Shown here piece after piece: positions 45,793 through 54,962 of a stretch of DNA of 64,000 nucleotides. The first letter of the stretch is position 1, and each line of letters starts with the position of its first letter. The notes beneath the pieces are model-generated. The model had not been told where the DNA came from and searched no databases. It was given only the letters and a program-made list of their open reading frames with translations. Made by a program: the position numbers and the translations under genes. Origin of the DNA: Lachnospiraceae bacterium (GTDB lineage: Bacteria > Bacillota > Clostridia > Lachnospirales > Lachnospiraceae); assembly GCA_910575275.1 (NCBI GenBank), contig CAJTEE010000007.1, positions 205,914 to 269,913 on the forward strand. The letters are read 5' to 3'.

Positions 45793-46743
45793 ATGAAAAA
45801 ATATATCGTAAAACGCCTGCTGGCGCTGATCCCCACGCTGTTTGTGGTATCGGTCGTAATCTTTTCGATTATTCATATGACGCCCGGAGACCCCGCGGCC
45901 ATGATTTTGGGCGACAAGGCGGATGCCGCCGCGGTCGAGGCGCTCCGGGAAAGCATGGGGTTAAACGACCCGATCCCGGTCCAGTATATAAACTGGGTGG
46001 GACGGGTGCTCCGGGGGAATCCCGGCCGCTCAGTGTTCATTGACAAGCCCATGACGGAGATCTTAAAGGATTACATGGGGCCGACGTTCGCCCTGACCGT
46101 CTATGCGATGCTCTTAGCGACCGTCCTGGCGATCCCGCTCGGCGTCCTGGCGGCGAAAAACCGCGGCACGATGGCGGACCAGGGGATCTCCTTTGTCTCC
46201 ATGGTCGGGATTTCCATGCCGAGCTTCCTTTTAGGGCTGCTTTTGATCCTTGGCTTTGCGGTCAAGCTCCAGTGGTTCCCGGTCGGCGGCTACAAGGAAT
46301 TTGGGAGTGTGAGCTTTTTGACATATATCCGCTATCTGACGCTCCCCGCGCTCGCACTCGGCTTCATGGAGGCGGCGCTCATTATTCGCCTGACGCGCGC
46401 CTCGGTGCTGGAAGTTTTGGCAAGCGATTATGTGAAGATGGCAAAGGCGAAGGGCGTGTCCGAGTTCGCGCTTGTGATGAAGCATGCGTTTAAGAATGCG
46501 CTGATCCCGATCCTCACGGTCCTCGGACAGACCTTTATGGCGCTTTTGGCCGGTGCGGCTGTCGTAGAGAGCGTGTTCAATATCCCCGGCATCGGGCGTC
46601 TGACGGTAAACTCCGTGGCGAGGCGCGATTATGAGGTGATCCAGGCCGTCGTACTCTTGGTCTCCCTGATCAATGTAGTGATGTGTCTGGCCGTCGATCT
46701 GCTCTATGGGCTCGTGGATCCGCGCGTCAGACTGGAGGATTAG
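45793..46743 (+). CDS. ABC transporter permease, DppB/OppB type
   Basis: Inner-membrane permease of 316 residues with an N-terminal helix YIVKRLLALIPTLFVVSVVIF, then five more membrane segments. The conserved FVSMVGISMPSFLLGL and the EAA-like loop RASVLEVLASDYVKMAKAKGV that touches the ATPases are present. AAAGGAG sets the start at 45793. It pairs with the following DppC-type permease, whose start is three bases after this stop. Confidence 0.94.
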   Translation: MKKYIVKRLLALIPTLFVVSVVIFSIIHMTPGDPAAMILGDKADAAAVEALRESMGLNDPIPVQYINWVGRVLRGNPGRSVFIDKPMTEILKDYMGPTFALTVYAMLLATVLAIPLGVLAAKNRGTMADQGISFVSMVGISMPSFLLGLLLILGFAVKLQWFPVGGYKEFGSVSFLTYIRYLTLPALALGFMEAALIIRLTRASVLEVLASDYVKMAKAKGVSEFALVMKHAFKNALIPILTVLGQTFMALLAGAAVVESVFNIPGIGRLTVNSVARRDYEVIQAVVLLVSLINVVMCLAVDLLYGLVDPRVRLED

Positions 46744-46746
46744 CCG

Positions 46747-47616
46747 ATGACAGATTTATATGCAATCCGAAAAAAGCTTTTGAAGGAGCAGCGGCAGCTC
46801 CTCGTGCATAAATTTTTCAAAAACCGCCTGGCCGTGACCGGGGGGACGATCACGTTTGTCATGCTCTTTTTGGCGCTTCTGGCGCCGGTTTTAGCGCCGC
46901 AGGGCCCTCTCGACATGATCGTGACCGACCGGCTTCTGGCGCCGTCCGCGGCGCATCCGTTCGGCACGGATACCTTCGGGCGGGACGTGTTTACGCGGAT
47001 TTTATACGGGGCCAGGGTGTCGATGGCGATCGGCTTTTTTGTGGGCCTGATTACAATGGCGGCCGGGATGCTTTTAGGGCTTTTGGCGAGCTATTTTAAG
47101 CTTCTGGACGAAATCCTCATGCGGATCTGTGACGGGCTCAACGCGATTCCATCTACGCTCTTGGCGATCGCCTTTATGTCCGCGTTAGGCGGCAGCATCA
47201 CAAACGTAATTGTGAGCCTTTCGATCGTCTCTATCCCGCGGATGGCCCGGATCGCCCGCTCGGCGGCAGTCGTCGTCAAGGGGCAGACGTACATCGAGGC
47301 GGTTTCGGCGGCCGGCGCAAGCCCGCTTCATATTATTTTCCGCCACATGGCGCCGAATATCCTGTCTCCGGTCATCGTCCAGGCGTCCTACGTGTTCGCC
47401 AATGCGATCATCACCGAGGCGGCGCTCTCCTTTTTGGGAGTCGGCGTGCCGGTTCCGCAGCCGAGCTGGGGCAATATCCTGTACGAGGGAAAGGATGTCA
47501 TTTACAATGCCTGGTGGATGATCGTTTACCCGGCGGTATTTACGGCGCTGACGGTCTTCGGGCTGAACCTGTTCGGGGACGGCCTGCGTGATCTTTTGGA
47601 TCCGCATACCAGTTAA
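46747..47616 (+). CDS. ABC transporter permease, DppC/OppC type
   Basis: Second permease, 289 residues. An N-terminal cytoplasmic stretch and first helix (VTGGTIITFV region) are followed by PFGTDTFGRDVFTRILYGARVS, the hallmark of DppC/OppC proteins, and the EAA-loop AVVVKGQTYIEAVSAAGAS. It forms the channel together with the DppB-type subunit. The start lies directly behind the preceding stop codon. Confidence 0.94.
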   Translation: MTDLYAIRKKLLKEQRQLLVHKFFKNRLAVTGGTITFVMLFLALLAPVLAPQGPLDMIVTDRLLAPSAAHPFGTDTFGRDVFTRILYGARVSMAIGFFVGLITMAAGMLLGLLASYFKLLDEILMRICDGLNAIPSTLLAIAFMSALGGSITNVIVSLSIVSIPRMARIARSAAVVVKGQTYIEAVSAAGASPLHIIFRHMAPNILSPVIVQASYVFANAIITEAALSFLGVGVPVPQPSWGNILYEGKDVIYNAWWMIVYPAVFTALTVFGLNLFGDGLRDLLDPHTS

Positions 47617-47630
47617 GGAGGGCAGAGAAT

Positions 47631-48662
47631 ATGCGTGAAAAAATATTGGAAATCGAAAATCTCTCCACCTCCTTCAAGACGGAGCGGGGTATCATGAAAG
47701 CGGTGGACGGCGTCTCCTTTCATGTGGAAAAGGGGGAGATCTTAGGTCTGGTTGGAGAATCAGGCTGTGGGAAAAGTGTGACCTCCCAGTCGATTCTGCG
47801 GCTTTATGACGAAAAATATACGGCGGAATATGAGGGGCGGATCCTCTTTGACGGGTGCGATCTCCTAACGCTTGGTGAAAAAGAAATGCGGAAGATCCGC
47901 GGCCATGAAATCTCCATGATTTTCCAGGACGCGTTAAGCTCCTTAAACCCCGTGTTTACCGTCGGCAACCAGATCATGGAGCCGCTTTTGATCCACCAGA
48001 AGCTTTCCAAAGAGGAGGCCAGGAAAAAGGCCGTGGAGCTTCTCACCCTGGTGGGGATCCCGATGCCGGAAAAACGAGTGGAGCAGTATCCGCATGAGCT
48101 TTCCGGCGGTATGCGCCAGAGAGTCATGATCGCGATCGCGCTGGCCTGCAGGCCGAAGCTTCTGATCGCGGACGAGCCGACGACGGCTCTGGATGTGACG
48201 GTCCAGGCGCAGATCATGGATTTGATCCTCTCTTTAAATAAGAAGCTTTCCATGGGCGTGATCCTCATCACACACGATCTTTCGGTCGTGGCCGAGACCT
48301 GCAGCCGGGTCGCCGTCATGTATCTGGGGCAGATCGTCGAGGAGGGAAGCGTCTTTGAGATTTTTGATTCGCCGTCGCATCCGTATACCAAGGGCCTGAT
48401 CCAGTCGATCCCGCGTATGGCGGGCGAGCGGGCAAGGAGGCTTTATATGATTCCCGGCACTGTGCCGCTTTTAAACCAGATCCCGTCCGGCTGCCGGTTT
48501 GCGCCGCGCTGTCCCTATGTGCTTTCCGCCTGCAGGAAGCGGACGCAGGAGCTTTTGGAGACAGGAGCCGGGGGCCACAGAGTGCGCTGCATGCGTTTTG
48601 CGGAGCTTGAGACTAAAGAGGCCGCGCCCGTCAGGGCGGCCGGAGAGGAGTGCGGCGTATGA
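47631..48662 (+). CDS. ABC transporter ATPase, DppD/OppD type
   Basis: ATPase of 343 residues. Walker A is GESGCGKS, signature LSGGMRQRVMIAIAL, Walker B LLIADEPTTALD. The C-terminal oligopeptide domain has the Cys pattern CRFAPRCPYVLSAC. AGGAGGGCAGAG precedes the ATG. It overlaps the next ATPase by four bases. It energises the two permeases above as a heterodimer with its neighbour. Confidence 0.95.
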   Translation: MREKILEIENLSTSFKTERGIMKAVDGVSFHVEKGEILGLVGESGCGKSVTSQSILRLYDEKYTAEYEGRILFDGCDLLTLGEKEMRKIRGHEISMIFQDALSSLNPVFTVGNQIMEPLLIHQKLSKEEARKKAVELLTLVGIPMPEKRVEQYPHELSGGMRQRVMIAIALACRPKLLIADEPTTALDVTVQAQIMDLILSLNKKLSMGVILITHDLSVVAETCSRVAVMYLGQIVEEGSVFEIFDSPSHPYTKGLIQSIPRMAGERARRLYMIPGTVPLLNQIPSGCRFAPRCPYVLSACRKRTQELLETGAGGHRVRCMRFAELETKEAAPVRAAGEECGV

Positions 48663-49624
48663 GAGAGGAAATTTTACGGGCCGAGCATGTGAAAATGTAC
48701 TTCCCGATCCGCGGAGCTCTGGGTAAGGCCGTGGGACACGTAAAAGCCGTGGATGACGTCTCGCTTAGCCTTTATAAGGGCGAGACCTATGGTCTGGTCG
48801 GGGAGACCGGCTGCGGAAAGAGTACGCTGGGGCGCGTCCTGATCCGCCTTTTAAAGGCCACCGGCGGTACGGTTTTGTATAAAGGAGAAGATTTATTCAC
48901 GGCGAATGAAAAGGAGCTTCGCAGACTCAGAAGGGAGCTCCAGATGGTATTTCAGGATCCCTATACCTCGTTGAACCCGCGTATGCGGGTCGGCGAGGTC
49001 CTGACGGAGGTACTGAAGATCCAGGGGATCGGGGACAAGGACTCGCGGATGGCTGACGCGCTCGCGGTATTCGAGAAGGTGGGGCTTTTACCGGAGCACT
49101 TCTACCGGTTCCCGCATGAATTTTCCGGCGGGCAGAGGCAGCGGATCGGGCTTGCGCGCGCCTTGATCTTAAATCCCGGCCTCATCATCTGCGACGAGCC
49201 CGTGTCGGCGCTCGATGTCTCCGTGCAGTCGCAGATCATCAACCTTCTTTTGGATATGCAGGAGGAGCGGGGGCTTACGTATCTGTTTATCTCGCATGAC
49301 ATGAGCGTGATCCGCTACATCGCAGACCGGGTCGGGGTCATGTATCTGGGCCATCTCGTCGAGGAGGCGCCGGTTGACGAGCTGTTTGCAGATCCGGCCC
49401 ATCCGTATACGAAGGTCCTCTTATCGGCGGTCCCCTCGGATAATCCGCATGTAAAAAAGGAGCGGGTCATTCTGGAGGGAGACCTTCCTTCGCCGGCCGA
49501 CCCGCCCGCAGGCTGCGTATTCTGTACGAGATGCCCATATGCAAAGGAGATATGCAGGGAGAAAAAGCCGGGGCGCACGGATATAAATGAGACACATCGG
49601 GTATATTGCCACTTGACGAAATAA
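48659..49624 (+). CDS. ABC transporter ATPase, DppF/OppF type
   Basis: ATPase of 321 residues. Walker A GETGCGKSTLGR, signature FSGGQRQRIGLARAL, Walker B LIICDEPVSALD, and a C-terminal oligopeptide domain with CVFCTRCPYAKEIC. The ATG at 48659 overlaps the TGA of the partner ATPase (ATGA), which supports translational coupling and equal amounts of both ATPases. It is the last gene of the five-gene transporter operon. Confidence 0.95.
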   Translation: MREEILRAEHVKMYFPIRGALGKAVGHVKAVDDVSLSLYKGETYGLVGETGCGKSTLGRVLIRLLKATGGTVLYKGEDLFTANEKELRRLRRELQMVFQDPYTSLNPRMRVGEVLTEVLKIQGIGDKDSRMADALAVFEKVGLLPEHFYRFPHEFSGGQRQRIGLARALILNPGLIICDEPVSALDVSVQSQIINLLLDMQEERGLTYLFISHDMSVIRYIADRVGVMYLGHLVEEAPVDELFADPAHPYTKVLLSAVPSDNPHVKKERVILEGDLPSPADPPAGCVFCTRCPYAKEICREKKPGRTDINETHRVYCHLTK

Positions 49625-49676
49625 GTGTTTGCTGGCAGAATGGAAAGAAAAAGGTAATAGTTTGGAGGAAAACAGT

Positions 49677-51269
49677 TTGGCAGGCTTGGCAGAGGAGATA
49701 AAAAGACGGCGGACCTTCGCGATCATCTCGCATCCGGACGCCGGTAAGACGACATTGACGGAAAAATTTTTGCTTTACGGCGGTGCGATCAACCTCGCGG
49801 GGACCGTCAAAGGCAGAAAGGCTACAAAACACGCGGTATCCGACTGGATGGAGATTGAAAAGGAGCGTGGGATCTCGGTCACGTCGTCCGTGTTACAGTT
49901 TCAATATGACGGCTTTTGCATCAATATCCTGGATACGCCCGGGCACCAGGATTTCTCGGAGGATACCTACCGGACCCTGATGGCAGCGGATTCCGCGGTC
50001 ATGGTCATCGACGGCTCCAAGGGCGTCGAGGCGCAGACGATCAAGCTTTTTAAGGTCTGCGTGATGCGGCACATCCCGATCTTTACCTTCGTCAACAAGA
50101 TGGACCGCGAGGCAAGAGACCCGTTTGAGCTCATGAGCGAAATCGAGGAGGTGCTGGGGATCCACACCTGCCCGGTGAACTGGCCGATCGGCTGCGGCAA
50201 GAATTTTAAAGGGGTATACGACCGGAGCACGAAGACGATCACAACCTTTACGGCGGCCATGGGCGGCCAGAAGGAGGTCGCGAGCGAGACCTTTGATGCC
50301 GCATCTGACAAGGCGGATGAGCGGATCGGACAGGCCAACCGCGAAAAGCTGATCGAGGACATCGAGCTTTTGGACGGCGCGAGCGACGAGTTCGACCAGG
50401 AGCTCGTGAGCGCCGGGGAGCTGTCGCCGGTATTTTTCGGTTCGGCGCTTACCAACTTCGGTGTCGAGACCTTCTTAAAGCACTTCCTTTCGATGACGAC
50501 CGCGCCGCTTCCGAGAAAGACGGAGACCGGCGTTGTGGATCCGTTTGACCCGGGCTTTTCCGCGTTTGTGTTCAAGATCCAGGCGAACATGAACAAGGCC
50601 CACCGTGACCGGATTGCGTTTATGCGCATCTGTTCGGGCAAATTTGAAGCCGGCATGGAGGTCAACCACGTACAGGGAGCCAAAAAGCTGCGCCTGACAC
50701 AGCCGCAGCAGCTCATGGCGGAGAGCCGCAAGATCATCGAGGAGGCGTATGCGGGAGATATCATCGGCGTGTTTGATCCGGGGATTTTTTCCATCGGGGA
50801 CACGCTCTGCACGTCGAACGAGAAATTCCGCTTCGAGGGAATCCCGACGTTCGCGCCGGAGCATTTTGCCAGAGTGCGCCAGGCCGATACGATGAAGCGC
50901 AAGCAGTTCATCAAGGGCATCAACCAGATCGCACAGGAGGGCGCGATCCAGATCTTCCAGGAGTTCAATACGGGGATGGAGGAGATACTGGTCGGCGTGG
51001 TCGGCGTCCTGCAGTTTGAGGTCCTGATCTACCGGCTGAAAAACGAGTACAACGTGGAGGTGAAGCTGGAACAGCTTCCCTATGAATATATCCGCTGGGT
51101 GGAAAACCCGGAGGAGGTCGATGTGGCGAAGCTTCAGGGCACCTCGGACATGAAGCGGATCTGTGACCTGAAGGGAAATCCGTTGCTTTTGTTCATCAAC
51201 AGCTGGAGCGTGGGCATGGTGGAGGAGCGAAACCCGTCGCTTAAGCTTGCAGAGTTTGGAAGAAATTAG
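49677..51269 (+). CDS. prfC: Peptide chain release factor 3
   Basis: GTPase that removes RF1/RF2 from the ribosome after peptide release. G1 is HPDAGKTT, G3 DTPGHQDF, G4 NKMD; domains II and III follow (ISIGDTLC near the middle). Length is 530 residues from a TTG start at 49677, which has GGAGG eight bases upstream; an upstream TTG at 49629 lacks one. The spacing to the transporter operon (52 bases) leaves open a shared transcript. Confidence 0.95.
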   Translation: MAGLAEEIKRRRTFAIISHPDAGKTTLTEKFLLYGGAINLAGTVKGRKATKHAVSDWMEIEKERGISVTSSVLQFQYDGFCINILDTPGHQDFSEDTYRTLMAADSAVMVIDGSKGVEAQTIKLFKVCVMRHIPIFTFVNKMDREARDPFELMSEIEEVLGIHTCPVNWPIGCGKNFKGVYDRSTKTITTFTAAMGGQKEVASETFDAASDKADERIGQANREKLIEDIELLDGASDEFDQELVSAGELSPVFFGSALTNFGVETFLKHFLSMTTAPLPRKTETGVVDPFDPGFSAFVFKIQANMNKAHRDRIAFMRICSGKFEAGMEVNHVQGAKKLRLTQPQQLMAESRKIIEEAYAGDIIGVFDPGIFSIGDTLCTSNEKFRFEGIPTFAPEHFARVRQADTMKRKQFIKGINQIAQEGAIQIFQEFNTGMEEILVGVVGVLQFEVLIYRLKNEYNVEVKLEQLPYEYIRWVENPEEVDVAKLQGTSDMKRICDLKGNPLLLFINSWSVGMVEERNPSLKLAEFGRN

Positions 51270-51325
51270 GGGAACCGTTCGGACGCTGTCTGGACGGCTG
51301 CGAATCGGGATGGAGGCAGATTACT

Positions 51326-52729
51326 TTGTATAGAGAGAAGATTGACCGTTTTATTGACGCACACAGAAACGAGATGCTGGAGGACATTCGGGCGCTTGTC
51401 GCGATCGACAGTGCGAGAGGCCCCGAAAAACCGGGAATGCCTTACGGGGAGGGCTGTGTCCGGGCGCTTAAGGAGGCGCTGCATCTCGGGGAGTGCTATG
51501 GCTTTTCCGTAAGGAATTATGACAATTACGTGGGAACGATTGACTTGAATGAAAAGGAAAGCCAGCTTGATATCCTGGCGCACTTGGATGTGGTGCCGGG
51601 CGGGGACGGCTGGAACGTGACAACGCCGTTTGAGCCGATGGAGAAAGGCGGCAGAATATATGGACGCGGGACAGCGGACGATAAGGGCCCGGCGGTTGCG
51701 GCGCTCTATGCGATGCGAGCGGTGAGGGAGCTTGGGATCCCTCTTAAGAAAAACGTCCGCCTGATTTTGGGAACGGACGAGGAGTGCGGGAGCGGGGACA
51801 TCGCATATTATTACGGCATCGAAAAGGAGGCGCCGATGACTTTCTCGCCGGATGCGCAGTATCCGGTCATCAATCTGGAAAAGGGGCTGTTCCAGTGCAA
51901 TTTTTCGGCGGAATTTGCAGAGAGCACGGCCCTTCCGCGTATGGTATCGCTTGAGAGCGGGACAAAGGTGAATGTGGTTCCGGCCACGGCGAAGGCTGTA
52001 TTTGAGGGATTGAAGGCCGGGGAATGCCAGACACTTGCCAAGGCGATGGAGGCGGAGCTTGGCGTCCGCTTTGAAGTCACGGAGGAAAAGGGTCTCGTAA
52101 GGATTGCGGCGCTTGGGGAGAACGGCCACGCCTCGACGCCGTGGAAGGGGAAGAATGCGTTGACCGGCCTGCTTTCCCTGATCGAGAGCCTGCCGCTCGC
52201 AGAGTGTGAGCAGATGAAAAGAGTGGGCGCCCTGGGCCGTCTCATGCCGCACGGCGACTGGTACGGAAAGGCGCTCGGGATTGCGATGGAGGATGCGGAG
52301 TCCGGGCCGTTAACGATCACGTTTTCGATGCTTTCCGTGGATGGGAAGGGGTTAAAGGGCGCGTTTGACAGCCGGTGCCCGCTCTGCTCAAATGAGGAGA
52401 ATACCCTGCAGGCCGTCAAACGGACGATGGCCGAATGCGGGCTTTGTGTGCATACGGACTCCATGATACCGCCGCATCATGTGCCGGGCGATTCGGCGTT
52501 TGTGAAGGCGCTCCTTTGCGCGTATGAGTGCTATACGGGACAGAAGGGCGAATGCCTGTCCTTAGGCGGGCTGACCTATGTGCACGAATTAAAGAACGGC
52601 GTCGCCTTCGGAGCCTCCATGCCGGGAACCGAAAATCATATGCACGGGCCAGATGAGTTTGCCGAGATCTCCGAGCTTTTGACGAGCGCGAAGATGTTCG
52701 CGCAGGTAATCGTCACGCTTTGCGGGTGA
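51326..52729 (+). CDS. pepV: M20-family dipeptidase, PepV-like
   Basis: Zinc dipeptidase of 467 residues. Metal ligands are visible in AHLDVVPGG (His and adjacent catalytic Asp), GTADDKGP (bridging Asp), GTDEECGSGD (general base Glu) and GTENHMHGPDEF near the C-terminus. A lid domain lies between. The start is TTG at 51326, with GGAGG nine bases upstream. Placed downstream of a peptide-type ABC transporter and prfC, it would split imported dipeptides. Confidence 0.93.
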   Translation: MYREKIDRFIDAHRNEMLEDIRALVAIDSARGPEKPGMPYGEGCVRALKEALHLGECYGFSVRNYDNYVGTIDLNEKESQLDILAHLDVVPGGDGWNVTTPFEPMEKGGRIYGRGTADDKGPAVAALYAMRAVRELGIPLKKNVRLILGTDEECGSGDIAYYYGIEKEAPMTFSPDAQYPVINLEKGLFQCNFSAEFAESTALPRMVSLESGTKVNVVPATAKAVFEGLKAGECQTLAKAMEAELGVRFEVTEEKGLVRIAALGENGHASTPWKGKNALTGLLSLIESLPLAECEQMKRVGALGRLMPHGDWYGKALGIAMEDAESGPLTITFSMLSVDGKGLKGAFDSRCPLCSNEENTLQAVKRTMAECGLCVHTDSMIPPHHVPGDSAFVKALLCAYECYTGQKGECLSLGGLTYVHELKNGVAFGASMPGTENHMHGPDEFAEISELLTSAKMFAQVIVTLCG

Positions 52730-52733
52730 GAAT

Positions 52734-53174
52734 ATGGAGACGAACCGATATGTCCGGCTGGCGGATCTGTGCAACCGGATTGACTCCCTGGCGGCGGATT
52801 TCTTTTATCCGAGGCTTTCGATGCTTGGGCTCTACAGAGGGCAGCCAAAGGTTTTGCGTTTTTTGGGAGAGCACGACGGCTGCAGGCAGAAGGACATCGC
52901 CGAGCACTTCTATTTAAAGGCGGCCTCCGTCTCCGGGACGTTAGGTACCCTGGAGCAGCAGGGGTTAATCGAGCGCAAAATGAATCCCCGGTCCCGCAGG
53001 GAGACGTTAGTCTATCTGACAGAGGCGGGAAAGGAGAAGCTTGCCGAGGTCCGAAAGCTGTACGACGCGATTGACCGGGAATGGTTCGGCGATTTCTGCG
53101 GAGGGGATCTGGAACAGCTTTTAACGCTTCTGGAGCGGCTTGAGGAGTCGATTCTGAAACGGAATCAGGAGTAG
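52734..53174 (+). CDS. MarR-family regulator
   Basis: Winged-helix repressor of 146 residues. QKDIAEHFYLKAASVSGTLGTLEQQGLI is the recognition region and RKMNPRSRRETLVYLTEAGKE the wing. It begins four bases after the stop of the dipeptidase gene, so it is probably in the same transcript and may regulate it. No ligand can be inferred. Confidence 0.92.
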   Translation: METNRYVRLADLCNRIDSLAADFFYPRLSMLGLYRGQPKVLRFLGEHDGCRQKDIAEHFYLKAASVSGTLGTLEQQGLIERKMNPRSRRETLVYLTEAGKEKLAEVRKLYDAIDREWFGDFCGGDLEQLLTLLERLEESILKRNQE

Positions 53175-53241
53175 GGGAAAAACATTATAAGGCAGCGCCT
53201 GGCCAAAGGATAGCAGGAAGCCGCAGGAGGGAAGAACGGCC

Positions 53242-54918
53242 ATGGATTTATACAGGATTATTCTCGTGGATGACGAGGCGGAGGTCCGCGAGAGTATTAT
53301 CCGCAAGATTGACTGGGCCCGGGTCGGGTTTCAGGTAGTGGGAGATGCGGAGAACGGGGAAGACGCGCTGGAGAAGATCGAGGCGCTTGAGCCGGATGTG
53401 GTGCTGACGGACATCCGCATGCCGTACATGGACGGGCTCACGCTTGTGGAGCGGATCCGGCAGAAATATCCGTCGATGAAGACCGTCATTTTTTCGGGCT
53501 ATGACGATTTTGAGTATGCAAAACGGGCGATCAAGCTGAACGTGACCGAATACATCTTAAAGCCGGTGAACGTGGAGGAGCTGACGGCAATCCTTGCACG
53601 GATCCAAAAAAGCTTGGATGAGGAGATCGAACAGAAACGAAACGTATCGCTTTTGCGGGAAAACTATAAAAAAAGCCTGCCGATCCTGCGGGAGCAGTTT
53701 TTAAAGGAGCTAGTGAGCCGCCCGATGGATGAGCCGTTCGTAGAGGAACGGCTTATGGAGTACGATATCCCCCTGGCCGAGGCGAAAAAATGGCTGGCCT
53801 TTGCGGTTGAGATCGAGGATGTCGGGGCAGGGGCGCAGAGAGCGGACGATACGCTTCCGCTGCACGCGGAGCGGGCTCTGATCCCGATCTCCGTGCAGCA
53901 GATCATGGAGGAATATCTGCAGCAGTACTGCAAAGCGTCGCTGTTTTCCTTTTCAGGCACATCCGGCAGGGAGCTTGCGGGGATCGCGGCGATCACCGGG
54001 GAAAACAGCCAGACGGGGCTGATCGACGTGCTGGGGGATATCTGTAAGGAGATCCGCAAGATCTTAAAGGTACCAGTGACGATCGGCATCGGACACAGCA
54101 GCCAGACACTGGGGAATATCTGTTTTTCGTTCCAGTCTGCTTTGGATGCCTTGGGCTATAAGACGATCGTCGGAAGCGGCGGTACGGTCTATATAAGCGA
54201 TGTGGAGCCGGGAAGCGGCGGTACGCTCCTGTTTGACCAGAAGGCCGAGGAGGAGCTGGTGACGGCCATAAAGTTTGGGCCCGAGGCGAGGATCGAGGAG
54301 GCGGTCTCCTCGATCGTGGATCGTATGAACGGCGCAAAGGTTCATTTCAGACAGTACCAGGCGTATATGTTAAGCGTATCCAACTGTATCATTCAGATGA
54401 TCCAGCAGCACAATCTCGATATGGGCGGGATCTTCGGAGAAACCTCGGTAAACGGCGACCTGTTCGGGCTGCTCCCGCAGGCGTTAAAAAGGGAGAGCTT
54501 TGCCCAGTGGCTTTCGTATGCGGCGTTGCGCATCAACCGGGCGATCCGCGAGGAGCGGGACAATACGACGAAAAAAGTGATCGAGCGCGCCATGCAGTAT
54601 ATCCAGGAGCACTATCAGGACCCGGATCTGTCGCTCGAACAGCTCTGCCGCTATCTGCATATGAGCCCCGCCTATTTTTCGACCACCTTTAAAAAGGAGA
54701 CAGGACAGACGTATGTGGCCTATCTGACCGAGGTGCGGTTAAACCGGGCGGTGGAGCTTTTGAACACGACAGACGAGAAGACGTATGTGATCGCGTCGCA
54801 GGTCGGCTATCAGGAACAGAATTATTTCAGCTATGTGTTTAAAAAACGCTTTGGCGTCTCCCCGACCAGGTTCCGTGGGGGCGGAAGTTCTGACCGGTCT
54901 GCGCGTTTGCCGCGCTGA
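53242..54918 (+). CDS. YesN-type response regulator with AraC output domain
   Basis: Cytoplasmic regulator of 558 residues. The receiver domain (1-120) has acidic Asp10/Asp11, phospho-acceptor Asp57 in VVLTDIRMP, and Lys in YILKPVN. A long helical middle section follows. The C-terminal AraC-type double HTH (about 450-550) includes LSLEQLCRYLHMSPAYFSTTFKKETG and a second helix set. It is paired with the sensor kinase 44 bases downstream. By its neighbours it should control sugar uptake genes, including the mgl operon to the right. Confidence 0.95.
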   Translation: MDLYRIILVDDEAEVRESIIRKIDWARVGFQVVGDAENGEDALEKIEALEPDVVLTDIRMPYMDGLTLVERIRQKYPSMKTVIFSGYDDFEYAKRAIKLNVTEYILKPVNVEELTAILARIQKSLDEEIEQKRNVSLLRENYKKSLPILREQFLKELVSRPMDEPFVEERLMEYDIPLAEAKKWLAFAVEIEDVGAGAQRADDTLPLHAERALIPISVQQIMEEYLQQYCKASLFSFSGTSGRELAGIAAITGENSQTGLIDVLGDICKEIRKILKVPVTIGIGHSSQTLGNICFSFQSALDALGYKTIVGSGGTVYISDVEPGSGGTLLFDQKAEEELVTAIKFGPEARIEEAVSSIVDRMNGAKVHFRQYQAYMLSVSNCIIQMIQQHNLDMGGIFGETSVNGDLFGLLPQALKRESFAQWLSYAALRINRAIREERDNTTKKVIERAMQYIQEHYQDPDLSLEQLCRYLHMSPAYFSTTFKKETGQTYVAYLTEVRLNRAVELLNTTDEKTYVIASQVGYQEQNYFSYVFKKRFGVSPTRFRGGGSSDRSARLPR

Positions 54919-54962
54919 CAGTACAAAAAAGGATCGGCGGCGGGGATAGGCAGGAGGAGCGC